Positions 7,509 to 17,600 of a stretch of 64,000 bases of DNA are shown piece after piece. Position 1 is the stretch's first letter; every line of letters starts with the position of its first letter. The notes below the pieces were generated by a model. That model was not told the origin of the DNA. It saw only the letters and a program-made list of their open reading frames with translations, and ran no database searches. Both the position numbers and the translations under genes were made by a program. Source of the DNA: CAYHBO01 sp964354855 (GTDB lineage: Bacteria; Babelota; Babeliae; Babelales; RVW-14); the NCBI GenBank assembly GCA_964354855.1, contig CAYHBO010000004.1:1-64000 (forward strand). Direction: 5' to 3'.

Positions 7509-8903
7509 ATGTACAAAAAAATAGAACACATCCATTTCATGGGTATTGGTGGCATTGGCGTCAGCGGCATTGCAGAAATTGTACGGCTTCAAGGCTACCC
7601 GGTCTCCGGATGTGATGTCAGTACGTATGGAAAAACAATTGAACACCTCAAAACACTCGGTTGCGAAATTTATCAAGGTCATAGCTGTGATCACATTAAT
7701 AATGCTGATGTTTTAGTTTACTCATCAGCGGTCAAACAAGACAATGTTGAAGTACAAGCAGCTTTAACAAAAGGCATTCCGGTCATCCCTCGCGCCATCA
7801 TGCTTGCCGAACTCATGCGCACAAAGCTAAGCATCGCCGTCTCAGGTATGCACGGAAAAACAACAACTACATCATTAATCTCACATATCTTAATCGAAGC
7901 AGAACGCAAGCCAACCGTCGTTATTGGTGGCATGTTAAAAAGCATTGATGCAAACGCACAACTGGGCGATAGTGATTTATTAATTGCTGAAGCTGACGAA
8001 AGTGATCGTTCATTACTCTACCTAAACCCTACAATGGCTGTTGTTACGAACATTGATGCAGAACATCTTGATGTGTACGCAGACATTGCTGATATCAAAC
8101 AAACCTTTAAAAATTTTTTAGCACGACTTCCTTTTTATGGGAAAGCATTTCTATGCATCGATGATCCACACATTCAATCCATTCTACCCTTACCACACAT
8201 CAGCTGTGTTAAATATGGCTTTAGCACAAAAGCTGATCTTATGGGAAACCTAATCGCACTCAATCCATCACAATCAATTTTTGATGTGTACCATGCTGGA
8301 GCGTTTCTTGGAAAAGTAACGTTGAATATCCCTGGTGAGCATAATGTACTTAACGCATTAGCAGCCATTGCTGTCTGTCGGGAGCTTGAAGTTCCATTTG
8401 ACGTCATTGCACAAGCTCTCACAACATTCCGTGGCGTTGAGCGTCGCTTTGAATTCAAAGGGGTTTACCGTGGTACCGAGATTTTTGATGACTATGGCCA
8501 CCACCCGGTAGAAATAAAAAAGACATTAATCGTTGCTCAACGAAGAAAAAAAAATAAACTTCATGTGTTATTTCAACCACATCGATACACACGCACTGAA
8601 AAGCTGTGGGACGACTTTGTAGATATTTTCACGACAAATCATGGCTATGAAATAAGTTCACTCTTTCTTACCGAAATTTTTCCTGCAAGTGAAAATGCTA
8701 TTCCTGGTATCACCGGAAAACGTCTTGCTGAAGCCATTAAATTAAAAAATCCTCACATCAATATTACCTTCTGTCGTACATATGATGAGATTGTCACTTT
8801 GATAAAACCATTACTCACTGATGGCGATTTACTGCTCACCGTCGGGGCTGGCAAGATTAATATCGTCGGAGAAACACTTCTCAAAACAGAACTCACATCA
8901 TAA
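7509..8903 (+). CDS. murC: UDP-N-acetylmuramate-L-alanine ligase
   Basis: A 464-residue Mur ligase adding L-Ala to UDP-MurNAc, the first amino acid of the peptidoglycan stem. The N-terminal Rossmann-like domain starts IHFMGIGGIGVSGIAE. The ATP loop is GMHGKTTTT (about 113-121), the central AEADESD and NIDAEHLD blocks are present, and DDYGHHP precedes the C-terminal domain. Its length is typical of the family. This intact copy shows the cell still invests in peptidoglycan. A damaged partial copy follows immediately. Confidence 0.96.
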   Translation: MYKKIEHIHFMGIGGIGVSGIAEIVRLQGYPVSGCDVSTYGKTIEHLKTLGCEIYQGHSCDHINNADVLVYSSAVKQDNVEVQAALTKGIPVIPRAIMLAELMRTKLSIAVSGMHGKTTTTSLISHILIEAERKPTVVIGGMLKSIDANAQLGDSDLLIAEADESDRSLLYLNPTMAVVTNIDAEHLDVYADIADIKQTFKNFLARLPFYGKAFLCIDDPHIQSILPLPHISCVKYGFSTKADLMGNLIALNPSQSIFDVYHAGAFLGKVTLNIPGEHNVLNALAAIAVCRELEVPFDVIAQALTTFRGVERRFEFKGVYRGTEIFDDYGHHPVEIKKTLIVAQRRKKNKLHVLFQPHRYTRTEKLWDDFVDIFTTNHGYEISSLFLTEIFPASENAIPGITGKRLAEAIKLKNPHINITFCRTYDEIVTLIKPLLTDGDLLLTVGAGKINIVGETLLKTELTS

Positions 8904-8912
8904 AAAATTTCT

Positions 8913-9511
8913 ATTTTGTTGGCAGCAACATTTTCTCTATCACCATACAGGAACGCTTCTAGGACAAGTAACTCTAAACATTCCAGGAGAACACAATGTC
9001 CTTAACGCATTGGCTGCCATTGCAGTATATTGCGAACTTAAAGTTTCATTTGATGTCCTCACTTCATTTCATGGTGTTGAGCGTCGCTTCGAATTCAATG
9101 GGGTTTACCACGGTACTGAGATTTTTGTAGAAATAAAAAAGACATTGGTCATTGCTCAACGAAGAAAAAAATAAACTTCATGTGTTGCTTCAACCGCATC
9201 GATACACACGCACCGAGAAGCTGTGGGACGACTTTGTAGACATCTTCACTACTGATCATGACTATGAAATAAATTCACTTTTTCTTACCGAAATTTTTCC
9301 TGCAAGTGAAAATGCAATTCCTGGCATCACCGGAAAACGTCTTACTGAAGCCATTAAATTAAAAAATCCTCACATTAATATTACCTTCTGTCGTACGTAT
9401 GATGAGATTGTCACTTTGATAAAACCATTACTTGCTGATGGCGATTTACTGCTCACCGTCGAACCTAGCAAGATTAATATCGTTGGAGAAACTCTTCTCA
9501 AAACAGCATAA
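8913..9511 (+). pseudogene. Chimeric murC pseudogene (porin signal-sequence fragment joined to the murC 3' half)
   Basis: Bases 8913-8941 closely match the signal-peptide codons of the porin gene at 9783-9811 (GGCAGCAACATTTTCT versus GGCGGCAACATTTTCT). From about 8942 the sequence switches to murC from the YHAGAFLGKVTLNIPGEHN region to the end. The copy lacks the N-terminal and ATP-binding halves, has lost the IAQA and DDYGHHP segments, and carries a frameshift where a run of nine A is seven A (about 9164), giving a stop at 9172. It ends with a diverged C-terminus. It cannot encode a ligase. Its first part differs from murC at many synonymous sites while the last ~300 bases are nearly identical. 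Confidence 0.88.
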
Positions 9512-9563
9512 CTTCATCACGAACGTAAATCATTCAAACAATATCACAGCTCGATAACCATAT

Positions 9564-9597
9564 CCCACTCGACATTATAACCGAGTGGGTTTTTTTA
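9564..9597 (+). terminator. Terminator after the murC region
   Basis: The stem CCCACTCG (9564-9571)/CGAGTGGG (9582-9589) is followed by seven T. It closes the aminotransferase-murC-pseudogene stretch. Confidence 0.88.
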
Positions 9598-9658
9598 TGC
9601 GCCATAAAAAACATAATAAACAACCCGCTGTTTTTATGAAAATTATCTCAAAGATAAA

Positions 9659-9687
9659 TTGACACTACTCCTAAAATGCGTAACAAT
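9659..9687 (+). promoter_or_regulatory. Sigma-70-type promoter of the porin-like gene
   Basis: A perfect -35 box TTGACA (9659-9664) is followed after 16-17 bases by TAACAAT (9681-9687). It lies about 75 bases before the start codon and downstream of a terminator, so it should be the main promoter of the porin-like gene. Confidence 0.55.
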
Positions 9688-9761
9688 AGCGAGAATTTTG
9701 CATGTTCTGTAAGACATGTCCAGAGAAACAATATCACTTTTTACGTATCTAAAGGAGACTA

Positions 9762-11783
9762 ATGAAAAAGTTAGCGCTCGCCATTTTATTGGCGGCAACA
9801 TTTTCTATATCGCCTTGTTTTGCCGTAAAACAAAGCAAGAATGACGTTACGCTCGACGTGAGTAAAAAAGAACACGAGAAGCAAGCATTCAAAATTGAAA
9901 GCGGCGATTGTGTCTTAACTATTGGCGGAAAAACAAAAATCGAACATTACTTCGATCGTAACATAGCCTTATTAAATAGAGCTCTGCCTGACGAATTTAA
10001 CTATCTCAAAAATACATTCGATCTTTCTTTTGATGCCGCTTATGGTAAAAATAAATTCGGTTACAATGCTGTTGAAGTATTTACCAAAATACGTCACAAA
10101 GGGGTATGGGGTCGTGGAGCGGTGTTTGCAGATTCCGATGGCATGGCACCAGCGCCAATAAAATTAGAAGATGCAGTGTTCGGGTCACATAGTCACACCA
10201 GTGGAAAACCACTTGTATGGATCAATGAAGCATGGTTACAATTCGCTATTAACGCTATCGCAGACGCATCATCAGAACGTCTTCATACCGTTAAAATTGG
10301 ATGGTTCCCATTCGATGTTGGTCGTGGAATATCACTTGGTTCAATCTATGGTTTAAACCGAGAAGGCTTTGGATTAAACACCTATGTTGAAGACAAAGGT
10401 GCTCCTGGCATTCTCTTACACGGTGAATTAAAAAAAGATATTCTTTCTTATGACCTTTACTATGCAAAATTTGAATCTCGTAGCAAATCTCTTGGGGATA
10501 CGCTCAACGAAGTCAAAGCCCCTCTGCTTGGTCGTAAACTTTCTCCATGGCGCGGCGTAGGCAAAGACAATGATCTTTTTGCTGGTCGTGTTAAATGGAA
10601 ACCATTAAACGAAAGTAAATTTGGTACGTTAGAGCTTGAACCGTATGCTTTCTATAACTCAGCATCTGACCAACGTATCGTAATTGTTGCAGATTCAACA
10701 ATGAGACTTGGAACCATCGGAATGGCTCTTGAACACAAACATAAATCTTTTGAGTTCGGTGCTGAAGGCGCATTCAATATGGGAACACAAATTGTACGCG
10801 CTATCGATCAAAACATCATTCAAATTAAAAGAGACGGCGTAAGAAGCCAACTTGTTGGAATTAATGATACCCCAACAACACTTACAACAAGTGGTGGGAA
10901 TCTTGTACAACAGTACTCTCAAATCTTAGACACTGCTACAGCTGACGCTCCTTATCCAAACGCTCTGATTACAAATGAAAGTAATGCTGTAGCAAAATTA
11001 CTTGTCACAAACGACAACGCTCCCCTTGATAGCGGGAATAGATTTAAGAGCAAACCTGGTCGTATTCTTCCAGGCTACACCAATAAACTACGTGGATTCA
11101 TGGTTGTTGCTGATATCACCCAAAAAATTGAACAATATAAACTTGATCTTTCTGTTGCTTATGGCTTTGCTTCTGGTGATACAAACCCTCATGTCGATCG
11201 CACTGATAAAACATATTCAGGATTTTTAGGTCTTCATGAAGGATACTCTGGAAAACGAGTAGCAAGCGTACTGTTTCTTGATGAAATGCGTGGTGTTTTA
11301 AGTATCCCAGGTTCTCTTGATGCGAATGTAAATACGGCAGATAATAACGAACTTGCATTCACCAATATGCATCACTTCGGCTTCGGGGCAAAATGGAAAC
11401 CAATTGTTTTAAAAAAACCATTTACGCTCAATCCAAACATGCTAGCTTACTACCGCGCTTATGCAACGAAAAAATGGTCTTCACTTACACAAGCTACCAC
11501 CAACGAAGATGCAAGCAGATTCATTGGTACCGAATTTAACTTGAAAACAAAAATGGAATTACTCAAAGATCTAGAAATCTTTGGTAACTTTGGCGTCTTC
11601 CTTCCTGGAAAAATGTTTAAAGATATCCAAGGAATTCCATTCAAAAACTCATTCGGCAACACAGATTTCTTTGACGAATTATCTCAAGAAGCTGAAGTTG
11701 AAGTTGATGATATTAAACAACAATTCAGACTAAGCACCAATGTTGCTTACCATGCAAACATTGGACTTACCTACGCATTCTAA
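9762..11783 (+). CDS. Large outer-membrane beta-barrel (porin-like) protein
   Basis: A 673-residue protein with a classical signal peptide (MKKLALAILLAATFS, cleavage near CFA). The mature part is rich in alternating amphipathic strands with many aromatic residues and ends ANIGLTYAF, a terminal Phe as recognised by the BAM complex. No specific porin family is certain. The first half (WINEAWLQFA, KIGWFPFDVGRG, GLNTYVEDKGAPG) resembles alginate-export/porin-type barrels. AGGAG precedes the ATG, a consensus promoter lies upstream, and a REP-like element and terminator lie downstream. It is expected to be an abundant outer-membrane channel. Confidence 0.82.
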   Translation: MKKLALAILLAATFSISPCFAVKQSKNDVTLDVSKKEHEKQAFKIESGDCVLTIGGKTKIEHYFDRNIALLNRALPDEFNYLKNTFDLSFDAAYGKNKFGYNAVEVFTKIRHKGVWGRGAVFADSDGMAPAPIKLEDAVFGSHSHTSGKPLVWINEAWLQFAINAIADASSERLHTVKIGWFPFDVGRGISLGSIYGLNREGFGLNTYVEDKGAPGILLHGELKKDILSYDLYYAKFESRSKSLGDTLNEVKAPLLGRKLSPWRGVGKDNDLFAGRVKWKPLNESKFGTLELEPYAFYNSASDQRIVIVADSTMRLGTIGMALEHKHKSFEFGAEGAFNMGTQIVRAIDQNIIQIKRDGVRSQLVGINDTPTTLTTSGGNLVQQYSQILDTATADAPYPNALITNESNAVAKLLVTNDNAPLDSGNRFKSKPGRILPGYTNKLRGFMVVADITQKIEQYKLDLSVAYGFASGDTNPHVDRTDKTYSGFLGLHEGYSGKRVASVLFLDEMRGVLSIPGSLDANVNTADNNELAFTNMHHFGFGAKWKPIVLKKPFTLNPNMLAYYRAYATKKWSSLTQATTNEDASRFIGTEFNLKTKMELLKDLEIFGNFGVFLPGKMFKDIQGIPFKNSFGNTDFFDELSQEAEVEVDDIKQQFRLSTNVAYHANIGLTYAF

Positions 11784-11784
11784 T

Positions 11785-11824
11785 GGTTCGAGACGGTGCT
11801 ATGCACCTCCTCACCATGAACGGG
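11785..11824 (+). repeat. REP-like structured repeat, copy 1
   Basis: Directly after the porin stop codon: GGTTCGAGAC, an inner hairpin GGTGC-TAT-GCACC, then TCCTCACC. The outer GGT pairs with ACC. The invariant parts TTCGAGAC and TCCTCA are shared with the element at 32490-32525, while both stems differ by compensating changes, which supports a conserved structure. Hairpin repeats of this type (TTCGAGAC...CTCCTCA) occur in many bacterial genomes. Confidence 0.65.
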
Positions 11825-11839
11825 TGAAATAAGTACTCA

Positions 11840-11871
11840 GAGGGCCGGCGATTGCTGGCCCTTTCTTTTTT
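11840..11871 (+). terminator. Terminator of the porin-like gene
   Basis: AGGGCC (11841-11846) pairs with GGCCCT (11857-11862), with additional GC pairs in the loop, followed by TTCTTTTTT. Intrinsic terminator downstream of the REP-like element. Confidence 0.8.
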
Positions 11872-11969
11872 AGGCAAATATGTACGAATTAAAAATAACC
11901 CTAAAAACGCTCATTTAACGCCTAAATCTTTTCAAGGTGTAACATTCTTAACCCCCCTCCCCTACCCTT

Positions 11970-11998
11970 TTGACGATCAAAGCCCCTCCTGGTACTAT
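11970..11998 (+). promoter_or_regulatory. Sigma-70-type promoter of the small membrane protein gene
   Basis: TTGACG (11970-11975), a 17-base spacer and TACTAT (11993-11998) form a near-consensus promoter about 75 bases before the start codon at 12074. A TATAAT at 12004-12009 is not correctly spaced from this -35 box. Confidence 0.55.
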
Positions 11999-12073
11999 TG
12001 TTATATAATGTAAGAAATATCGCGTGGGGCGGTCATAGTTATGATTATTAATCGTATACATAAAGGGAATACC

Positions 12074-12505
12074 ATGATTAAGAAACTTTCAATGAGCTTA
12101 TTGCTCGCAGCCTTAGTTGCAGCACAAGCACCGTTAGTAGCAATGCAACCAACTTCTCCTGCAGCAACAACAACCGCTAAGCCTGACACAAATTCTTGGT
12201 CTAACTTTTTCTGGGGCACAGGAACACGTAAAGCTGCAACCATCGGAAGTGGTATTGCTGCATTATTCGCTGGTTGGTTCCTTTGGAAAAAGTTCACCGC
12301 AAAGCCTGAAGAAACAACTACAGATACAATACCTAAAGGCGTCGCTAAAGAAGACGTAAAAGAAACACCGGTTATCGGAGCAAGCACTACTACTACAGAA
12401 GCACCAAAACCAGCTCAAACAGATCACGAAGCTGAATTAGCTAGACGTCGTTCAAACCCTAAGTACATGGCTGAGTTCAATCGATTTTCATTTCCAGCAA
12501 GATAA
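12074..12505 (+). CDS. Small exported or membrane protein, function unknown
   Basis: 143 residues from the chosen ATG, which has AAGGGA 5 bases upstream; an in-frame ATG at 12041 has no such site. The signal peptide MIKKLSMSLLLAALVAAQ is cleaved near LVA, leaving a mature start Met-Gln. A Thr/Ala/Pro-rich stretch is followed by one hydrophobic segment (IGSGIAALFAGWFLWKKF, ~59-76) that may span a membrane, then a charged, low-complexity tail. No family is recognised. It has its own promoter and a shared bidirectional terminator. Confidence 0.75.
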   Translation: MIKKLSMSLLLAALVAAQAPLVAMQPTSPAATTTAKPDTNSWSNFFWGTGTRKAATIGSGIAALFAGWFLWKKFTAKPEETTTDTIPKGVAKEDVKETPVIGASTTTTEAPKPAQTDHEAELARRRSNPKYMAEFNRFSFPAR

Positions 12506-12536
12506 AGAACACTTAAGAAAATTTAGTCTAACACAT

Positions 12537-12566
12537 AAAAAAGGGACGCATATGCGTCCCTTTTTT
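12537..12566. terminator. Bidirectional terminator between convergent genes
   Basis: The perfect palindrome GGGACGCATATGCGTCCC (12543-12560) is flanked by six A and six T. It serves both the plus-strand small protein gene and the minus-strand outer-membrane protein gene. Confidence 0.9.
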
Positions 12567-12611
12567 ATTTTAATCTTCTCCGAGAATATCGAAGAAGAAA
12601 AAGAAATTTGA

Positions 12612-14603
12612 TTAATATCGTACGGCAAGACCCGCATGGATATCAGATTCACGAAAGACATTCTGACCGGCAAAAGTGTATGCTCCACCAGTAAAAAGAC
12701 TCCAGTACTTATGCGCATGCCAATGCATTTCTGAACGAATACGATGTGCAACACGTTGTGTATCTCTTTCTCCAACCTTGTTATCAAGCAGCATTGGGTA
12801 ATCTACAAATGAATCACCTTTAACCGTCCCACTTGCAGGAGATGCTTGACCTTGAACCGTGTTGGTATCTGCCCATACTTGACCTAAGAAATGGTTGGTT
12901 ACCGACTTGTTCTTGAAGCTTACATTATCTTCGGTCTTGTAATAAATTTCATACCCAATCGTGGTGCTTAATCTACGACTCTTTGGATGATAGAAATTAA
13001 ACTCAAAGTGACCAGTCAAATAACCCCAATCAACTTCAGCCGGAGTGCAAGGCCCAATATTATAAACCGTTGCGCCTTGAAACGCAGCTGCGCGTTGTTC
13101 AGTTGCTGATAACACAACTGCATATGAAAGATCAGCTTTTAAGGCAAGCCAATTAACCGGTGTTTGCCAGCCAACGTTAGCACCAAGCTTTAATTCAAAG
13201 TGCCCGCCGTTACCCGTTTCTAAACGATATGGGTTTCCACAGAATCTGTTTGATCCACCGGTTGGGAAACGAACCCCAAGCCACACTTCTGAACGCCAAT
13301 TTTCATTGAACGTGTGCTCATAGAATAAATCAACATCTAAATCACCAAGGCCGGTGCTGCGATAGGTTTGAAATACAAACCCTTGTTGCGCAAGATCACA
13401 AAGAACATCGGATTGATAAATTTGTAGTTGTTGTTCAATAGCATTAACAGCAGCTTGCGCTAACGGCGTTGGCACACGCCCAGCACCATCAAATACCGGC
13501 GTTACCCACAAAGTATTAAAGTTGGGCTGATTAGCGATGTTGGTATAATCGCGATCCTCAGTAAACGCAAAGCCTCGTGCTTGGTTAGCCGCAGTAACGT
13601 TACCCAAGTTGGCATCAAGTGCTAAAAGGTCATTGGCGGTAGATGGTGCGCCATTCACTTTAGGAGCTGTCAATGGATTAGCCGTTGTTGCAACACCAAA
13701 TTCAACACGATCATTATTTGATGCTGCATCAAATCCACCGGTCGTACTTACCGTAACGGCACAAGGCACCGTAAATTGCGGCGCAGCCTGCCCACCACTA
13801 CCATTTCCTCTGATAATAACCATAGGAATAGTTTGTCCAGCATAACCTTGTGGGTCTGCTGTAATCGAATTATTTACATTGGCTGGTAGATTGTATTGCG
13901 TGCCATTAAATCCTGATGCAACACGAGTCCCTGCAGTTCCAGCATTTAGTTTCACAATAGCAGATTGAATCGTTCCATTGCTTGCAGGAGCACGTAGTTG
14001 CATGAGTAAAGCCAATTTATAACGATTAATGCCAGAAAACACTTGTTTAGCACCTAAACTATCGGTCATAAGTACCGCATCGCCACGAACAATTGAATTG
14101 TTTAATCCACTAAATGGACAATCATCAGAATCATCACGTTGTAATGCAATGGTTTTGAACGGCACCATGGCTCTTACACCGATACGGCCTTTATTCTCAA
14201 ACACTGGATACTCAAATTTTCCACCAAGCGCCATCCCCTGATCACTGTAGTTAGCAACCGGTGAGAATTGTGAAAGAAAGAAAAATGGGTTTTGATTGGC
14301 AAAGAAACCGGTACTCAATACCGTACTATTTTGTGCGAAGGACTGACCAATAGTAAAAGCCTCTTGTCCAAAAATTACCCCGGGTAACTGTTTTGAACTG
14401 GTACCATCTTTTAAAAATCCACGATCTGCTGTACGTGAGTACATTGCGGACCAGGTGTCAATCGACCATTTATCATGCTTCATCGTAAGATCGTAGCGCA
14501 ACGGGCCACGCTCGGTGACTAGCGGTGCGCGGTACTCGTTTGCAAACGATGTACCAAAAGCACAAGCCGCTAAGCTCATCACCATTAACTGTTTTCTTAT
14601 CAT
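12612..14603 (-). CDS. Outer-membrane beta-barrel protein
   Basis: A 663-residue protein with signal peptide MIRKQLMVMSLAACAFG, cleaved near SFA. The mature protein has barrel-like strand periodicity and ends HAGLAVRY, a terminal aromatic residue fitting BAM recognition. Residues ~190-390 form a Gly/Asn/Ala-rich, strand-poor insertion that could be a surface loop. The block WLGVRFPTGG...GNGGHFELKLGANVGW resembles GRLSLPT...GNAGHWGLGAGTG of the partial protein at 62754-64000, so both may belong to one outer-membrane family. It lies 85 bases downstream of the giant surface protein gene on the same strand, possibly co-transcribed. Confidence 0.8.
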   Translation of the reverse strand: MIRKQLMVMSLAACAFGTSFANEYRAPLVTERGPLRYDLTMKHDKWSIDTWSAMYSRTADRGFLKDGTSSKQLPGVIFGQEAFTIGQSFAQNSTVLSTGFFANQNPFFFLSQFSPVANYSDQGMALGGKFEYPVFENKGRIGVRAMVPFKTIALQRDDSDDCPFSGLNNSIVRGDAVLMTDSLGAKQVFSGINRYKLALLMQLRAPASNGTIQSAIVKLNAGTAGTRVASGFNGTQYNLPANVNNSITADPQGYAGQTIPMVIIRGNGSGGQAAPQFTVPCAVTVSTTGGFDAASNNDRVEFGVATTANPLTAPKVNGAPSTANDLLALDANLGNVTAANQARGFAFTEDRDYTNIANQPNFNTLWVTPVFDGAGRVPTPLAQAAVNAIEQQLQIYQSDVLCDLAQQGFVFQTYRSTGLGDLDVDLFYEHTFNENWRSEVWLGVRFPTGGSNRFCGNPYRLETGNGGHFELKLGANVGWQTPVNWLALKADLSYAVVLSATEQRAAAFQGATVYNIGPCTPAEVDWGYLTGHFEFNFYHPKSRRLSTTIGYEIYYKTEDNVSFKNKSVTNHFLGQVWADTNTVQGQASPASGTVKGDSFVDYPMLLDNKVGERDTQRVAHRIRSEMHWHAHKYWSLFTGGAYTFAGQNVFRESDIHAGLAVRY

Positions 14604-14688
14604 TATTTTTTACTCCTTTAATATGCACTTTTTCCGACAAAATGCTTTTTAGAGGAGAGCTTACGCCCCCCTCTAAATCATATGCTCC

Positions 14689-17600
14689 TTAATTTGCCAA
14701 GTAGAAGGAAAATTGTAGAGGATCTCTTGGTGCATTAAGTCCATTTCCAATCAACGTACCGGTAGTCAATCCTAACGCAATATTACCTTTTGGTAACAAG
14801 ACCGGAGCGATATCTCGCACAATCTTTGATGTATCCGCTGGATAGATATCAGTAGGATTGTTGTTCAAGTTTATAAACCCTGCTGTGAATACAAAGTTAC
14901 CGGTACCAACCGCTGCTAACATCTGATTTTGTGTACCAATATTTGTACAGGTCATCAGATTAAAGAAGTCAGCCAGCGTATTTACCGTGAACTGTACACC
15001 ACTTGAAACCTTCTTTGCAGTATCATTTAACAATGTATAAGACGGAAGATCGGTTCGTCTAAAGATCATCGGCGCTGAAGCCATGAGTGAGTACTGCTCA
15101 CCATCTGCTTGTACGCCTGCAAAATCCCACACGTTAGCAAAAATGTCGGGTGTTCCTGAAGGCACTAACATCATATTACCACCACCAACTACTTGAGTAT
15201 TTGTTGGTCCATTCAACCTGAAATTCCATTGAGAAGCAGGACCAACCGCAAACAGTGACGCAGAAAGATCTGCACCATTCGCGATACGGTTATGCTCAAA
15301 GCGTCCTGATTGAAGATCAATCTTGATGTTATTCACGTTAAAGAGTGCTTGAATAGTCCAACCGTTAGCTGGTTCAGTTTCCGGTGTAAAGATTGGGAAA
15401 CCATGACCATCAAGAGCAGCTACGGTTCCGTTCATTACCGGATTATTCGCCGCCGTTGCATCACCATTTACATTACCATTTTTGTCGATAACACCTGCAC
15501 CCAAGCCAAAGAAGCCTTGACGATCGATATGGGTACGAGGATTACCACCAAAGAGATGTTGTAAGGTAAAGTTAATGTAACTACCAGAACCTACATCAGC
15601 AGAGTTCCCAACTTGAAATGCTCCACCTGATAACACTTCATCACCAATGTTAAATTGAGATTGACGATGCAAGCTAATCACAACATCGGTTTGTGGCGTT
15701 TGCAAGTCACTTTCTACACCAACAGACCCAGTACGAACAACGGAAAGTTTGGCATTTTTATCAAGCCAGATTTGACCTTTACCAATGATCTTACAACGTT
15801 GTTGATCAGCATTAGAAGCAAGTACATATGGTTGTGTGTTTGTGTTCGGCTCAATTGGGCCTTCAAAAATCATTTGCGCATTATCGTTAAGATAAATGAC
15901 AACCGGAGCTGCAGGGGTTGCTGAATCTTCCCCGTCACCACCATTCATCACAATATCACCATTGATATCACGAACCACCGCATCACTAGCATTTGGGAAT
16001 CTAAGTATTGAACCTTCTTCAAAGATCAATTTAAGATTGCCACCAAAGCAGATCTGTTGTGTTCCAGGAGCTTGACCAAAACTTGAAAGGTCTAGTTCTT
16101 CACCTGCTGGAATACGAATCTCACGAGGAACTTCTGAATAGAAGGTCAAACGATTCGAATGTCCAACAATTGGATCATCATCGGTACCGGCACCGGTGTT
16201 TTGTGAGAATGATGTTGTTGCAACAAGCGCAAGTCTGTCAGCAATGATCAGATTTGAGTTTACGTCAATAACACCATCACCAAGTGGCAATATTTGTACA
16301 TAGCCTTTACCTAGACGTGTCCACGCTTTCACTGATGATTGATTATATAACGCATTACCAAGACCAATACGACCACCAAAGTCTAGGTATAAGCGAGCAT
16401 TATCACCTTCACCGACCATATGATCGCCACCAGGCAGATCTTGTGATCGAGGAATGGTTATAAACTCACGTACACGACCAGGAATAGGTAAGACTTCATC
16501 ACCAGAAACTTCGAATACTAATGGATCAGATAAGGAGGCACCGGCAACTTTAAATTGTCTGATGTCATCATTGGTACCAATGTATAAGAGGTTTGTAGGC
16601 TTTACGACTGGAACCTTAACAGTTTCAGTTGCACGAGTATGTATTGATTTTATCGAGTTTAACCAGCTTGCTGTACTACGTGTTGGAAACGGTTGGAATA
16701 CCGCATTATTCCCTTCACGATTAAACCAGTTAATCATTACTTCATTAGCACCCGATTGATCACCAACTATGCGTGATGTGTTGGCAAAACTCATACGAAC
16801 ATACCCGGCTGTGTCAGCAGAACGCTCTGCAAACATTGCTTGAGTAAAGCCATAAGGTTGAACACCAGCTCCTTTAGCGAATATCGATTGATCATGAGGT
16901 AAATCAACAATCCCTGTTAACTGCTGAACACGATCATTACCAGCAAGGTTATAGTCGTTGCTGATCTTTTGTGCAATTACCGTGTCTACAACAGTTACAT
17001 ATGGTTGAGATTTAAGATTACTATCGTTTGGCCGCGTAATCGTTATCTCGCCACCATGATTAACATACATCACGCCTTGATTGTTATCACGGTTAACCGG
17101 CGAAAGAACACTTGATCCATCAGTATTAAAACCACCCCAACAAATGTAATTAGCATTAATCGATACAGTGGCTGGTGGAACAAGGAATGCATCTAACGAA
17201 AACAGATCATTTGGATTAGTACTAATCGATTCTTGCGCTGCATAGTTTAATGGATACACCGTATTCATATAAGGATATGCATTATTTAATGAACGTGTAC
17301 GAGCAAATTGTCCACTTTCAACTGGCCAGCCAAGAGCAATGTTAGTACCACCCTGATCAAGCACTGAACCCAAGAACAGATGATGCGCACGTTGAGCAGC
17401 AAATTGATCGCTTACTGAATCTCCTGATGCAACAACACTGTCTGGGAATTGGTTACCATTTTGCAATTCAAGAAGAACACTCGCACTAAGATCATCAGAA
17501 TTTGTTGAAGGAGCATTGCTCTTAAACACGTTCCAATAACAGTCTTGTGTTGTCCACGTTGTGGTATGCCCATCAACCATAGTATTATGTAACGAACCTT

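Noticed and set aside
8821..9174. A 117-codon frame starting in murC and running into the duplicated region, as a possible gene
   Set aside because: Its first part is out of frame with murC, and the second part is a frameshifted murC fragment. It is part of the pseudogene.
14640..14680. TTTAGAGG/CCTCTAAA stem after the giant gene, considered as its terminator
   Set aside because: On the minus strand it is followed by AAGCATTTTG rather than a clean T run, so it was not annotated.
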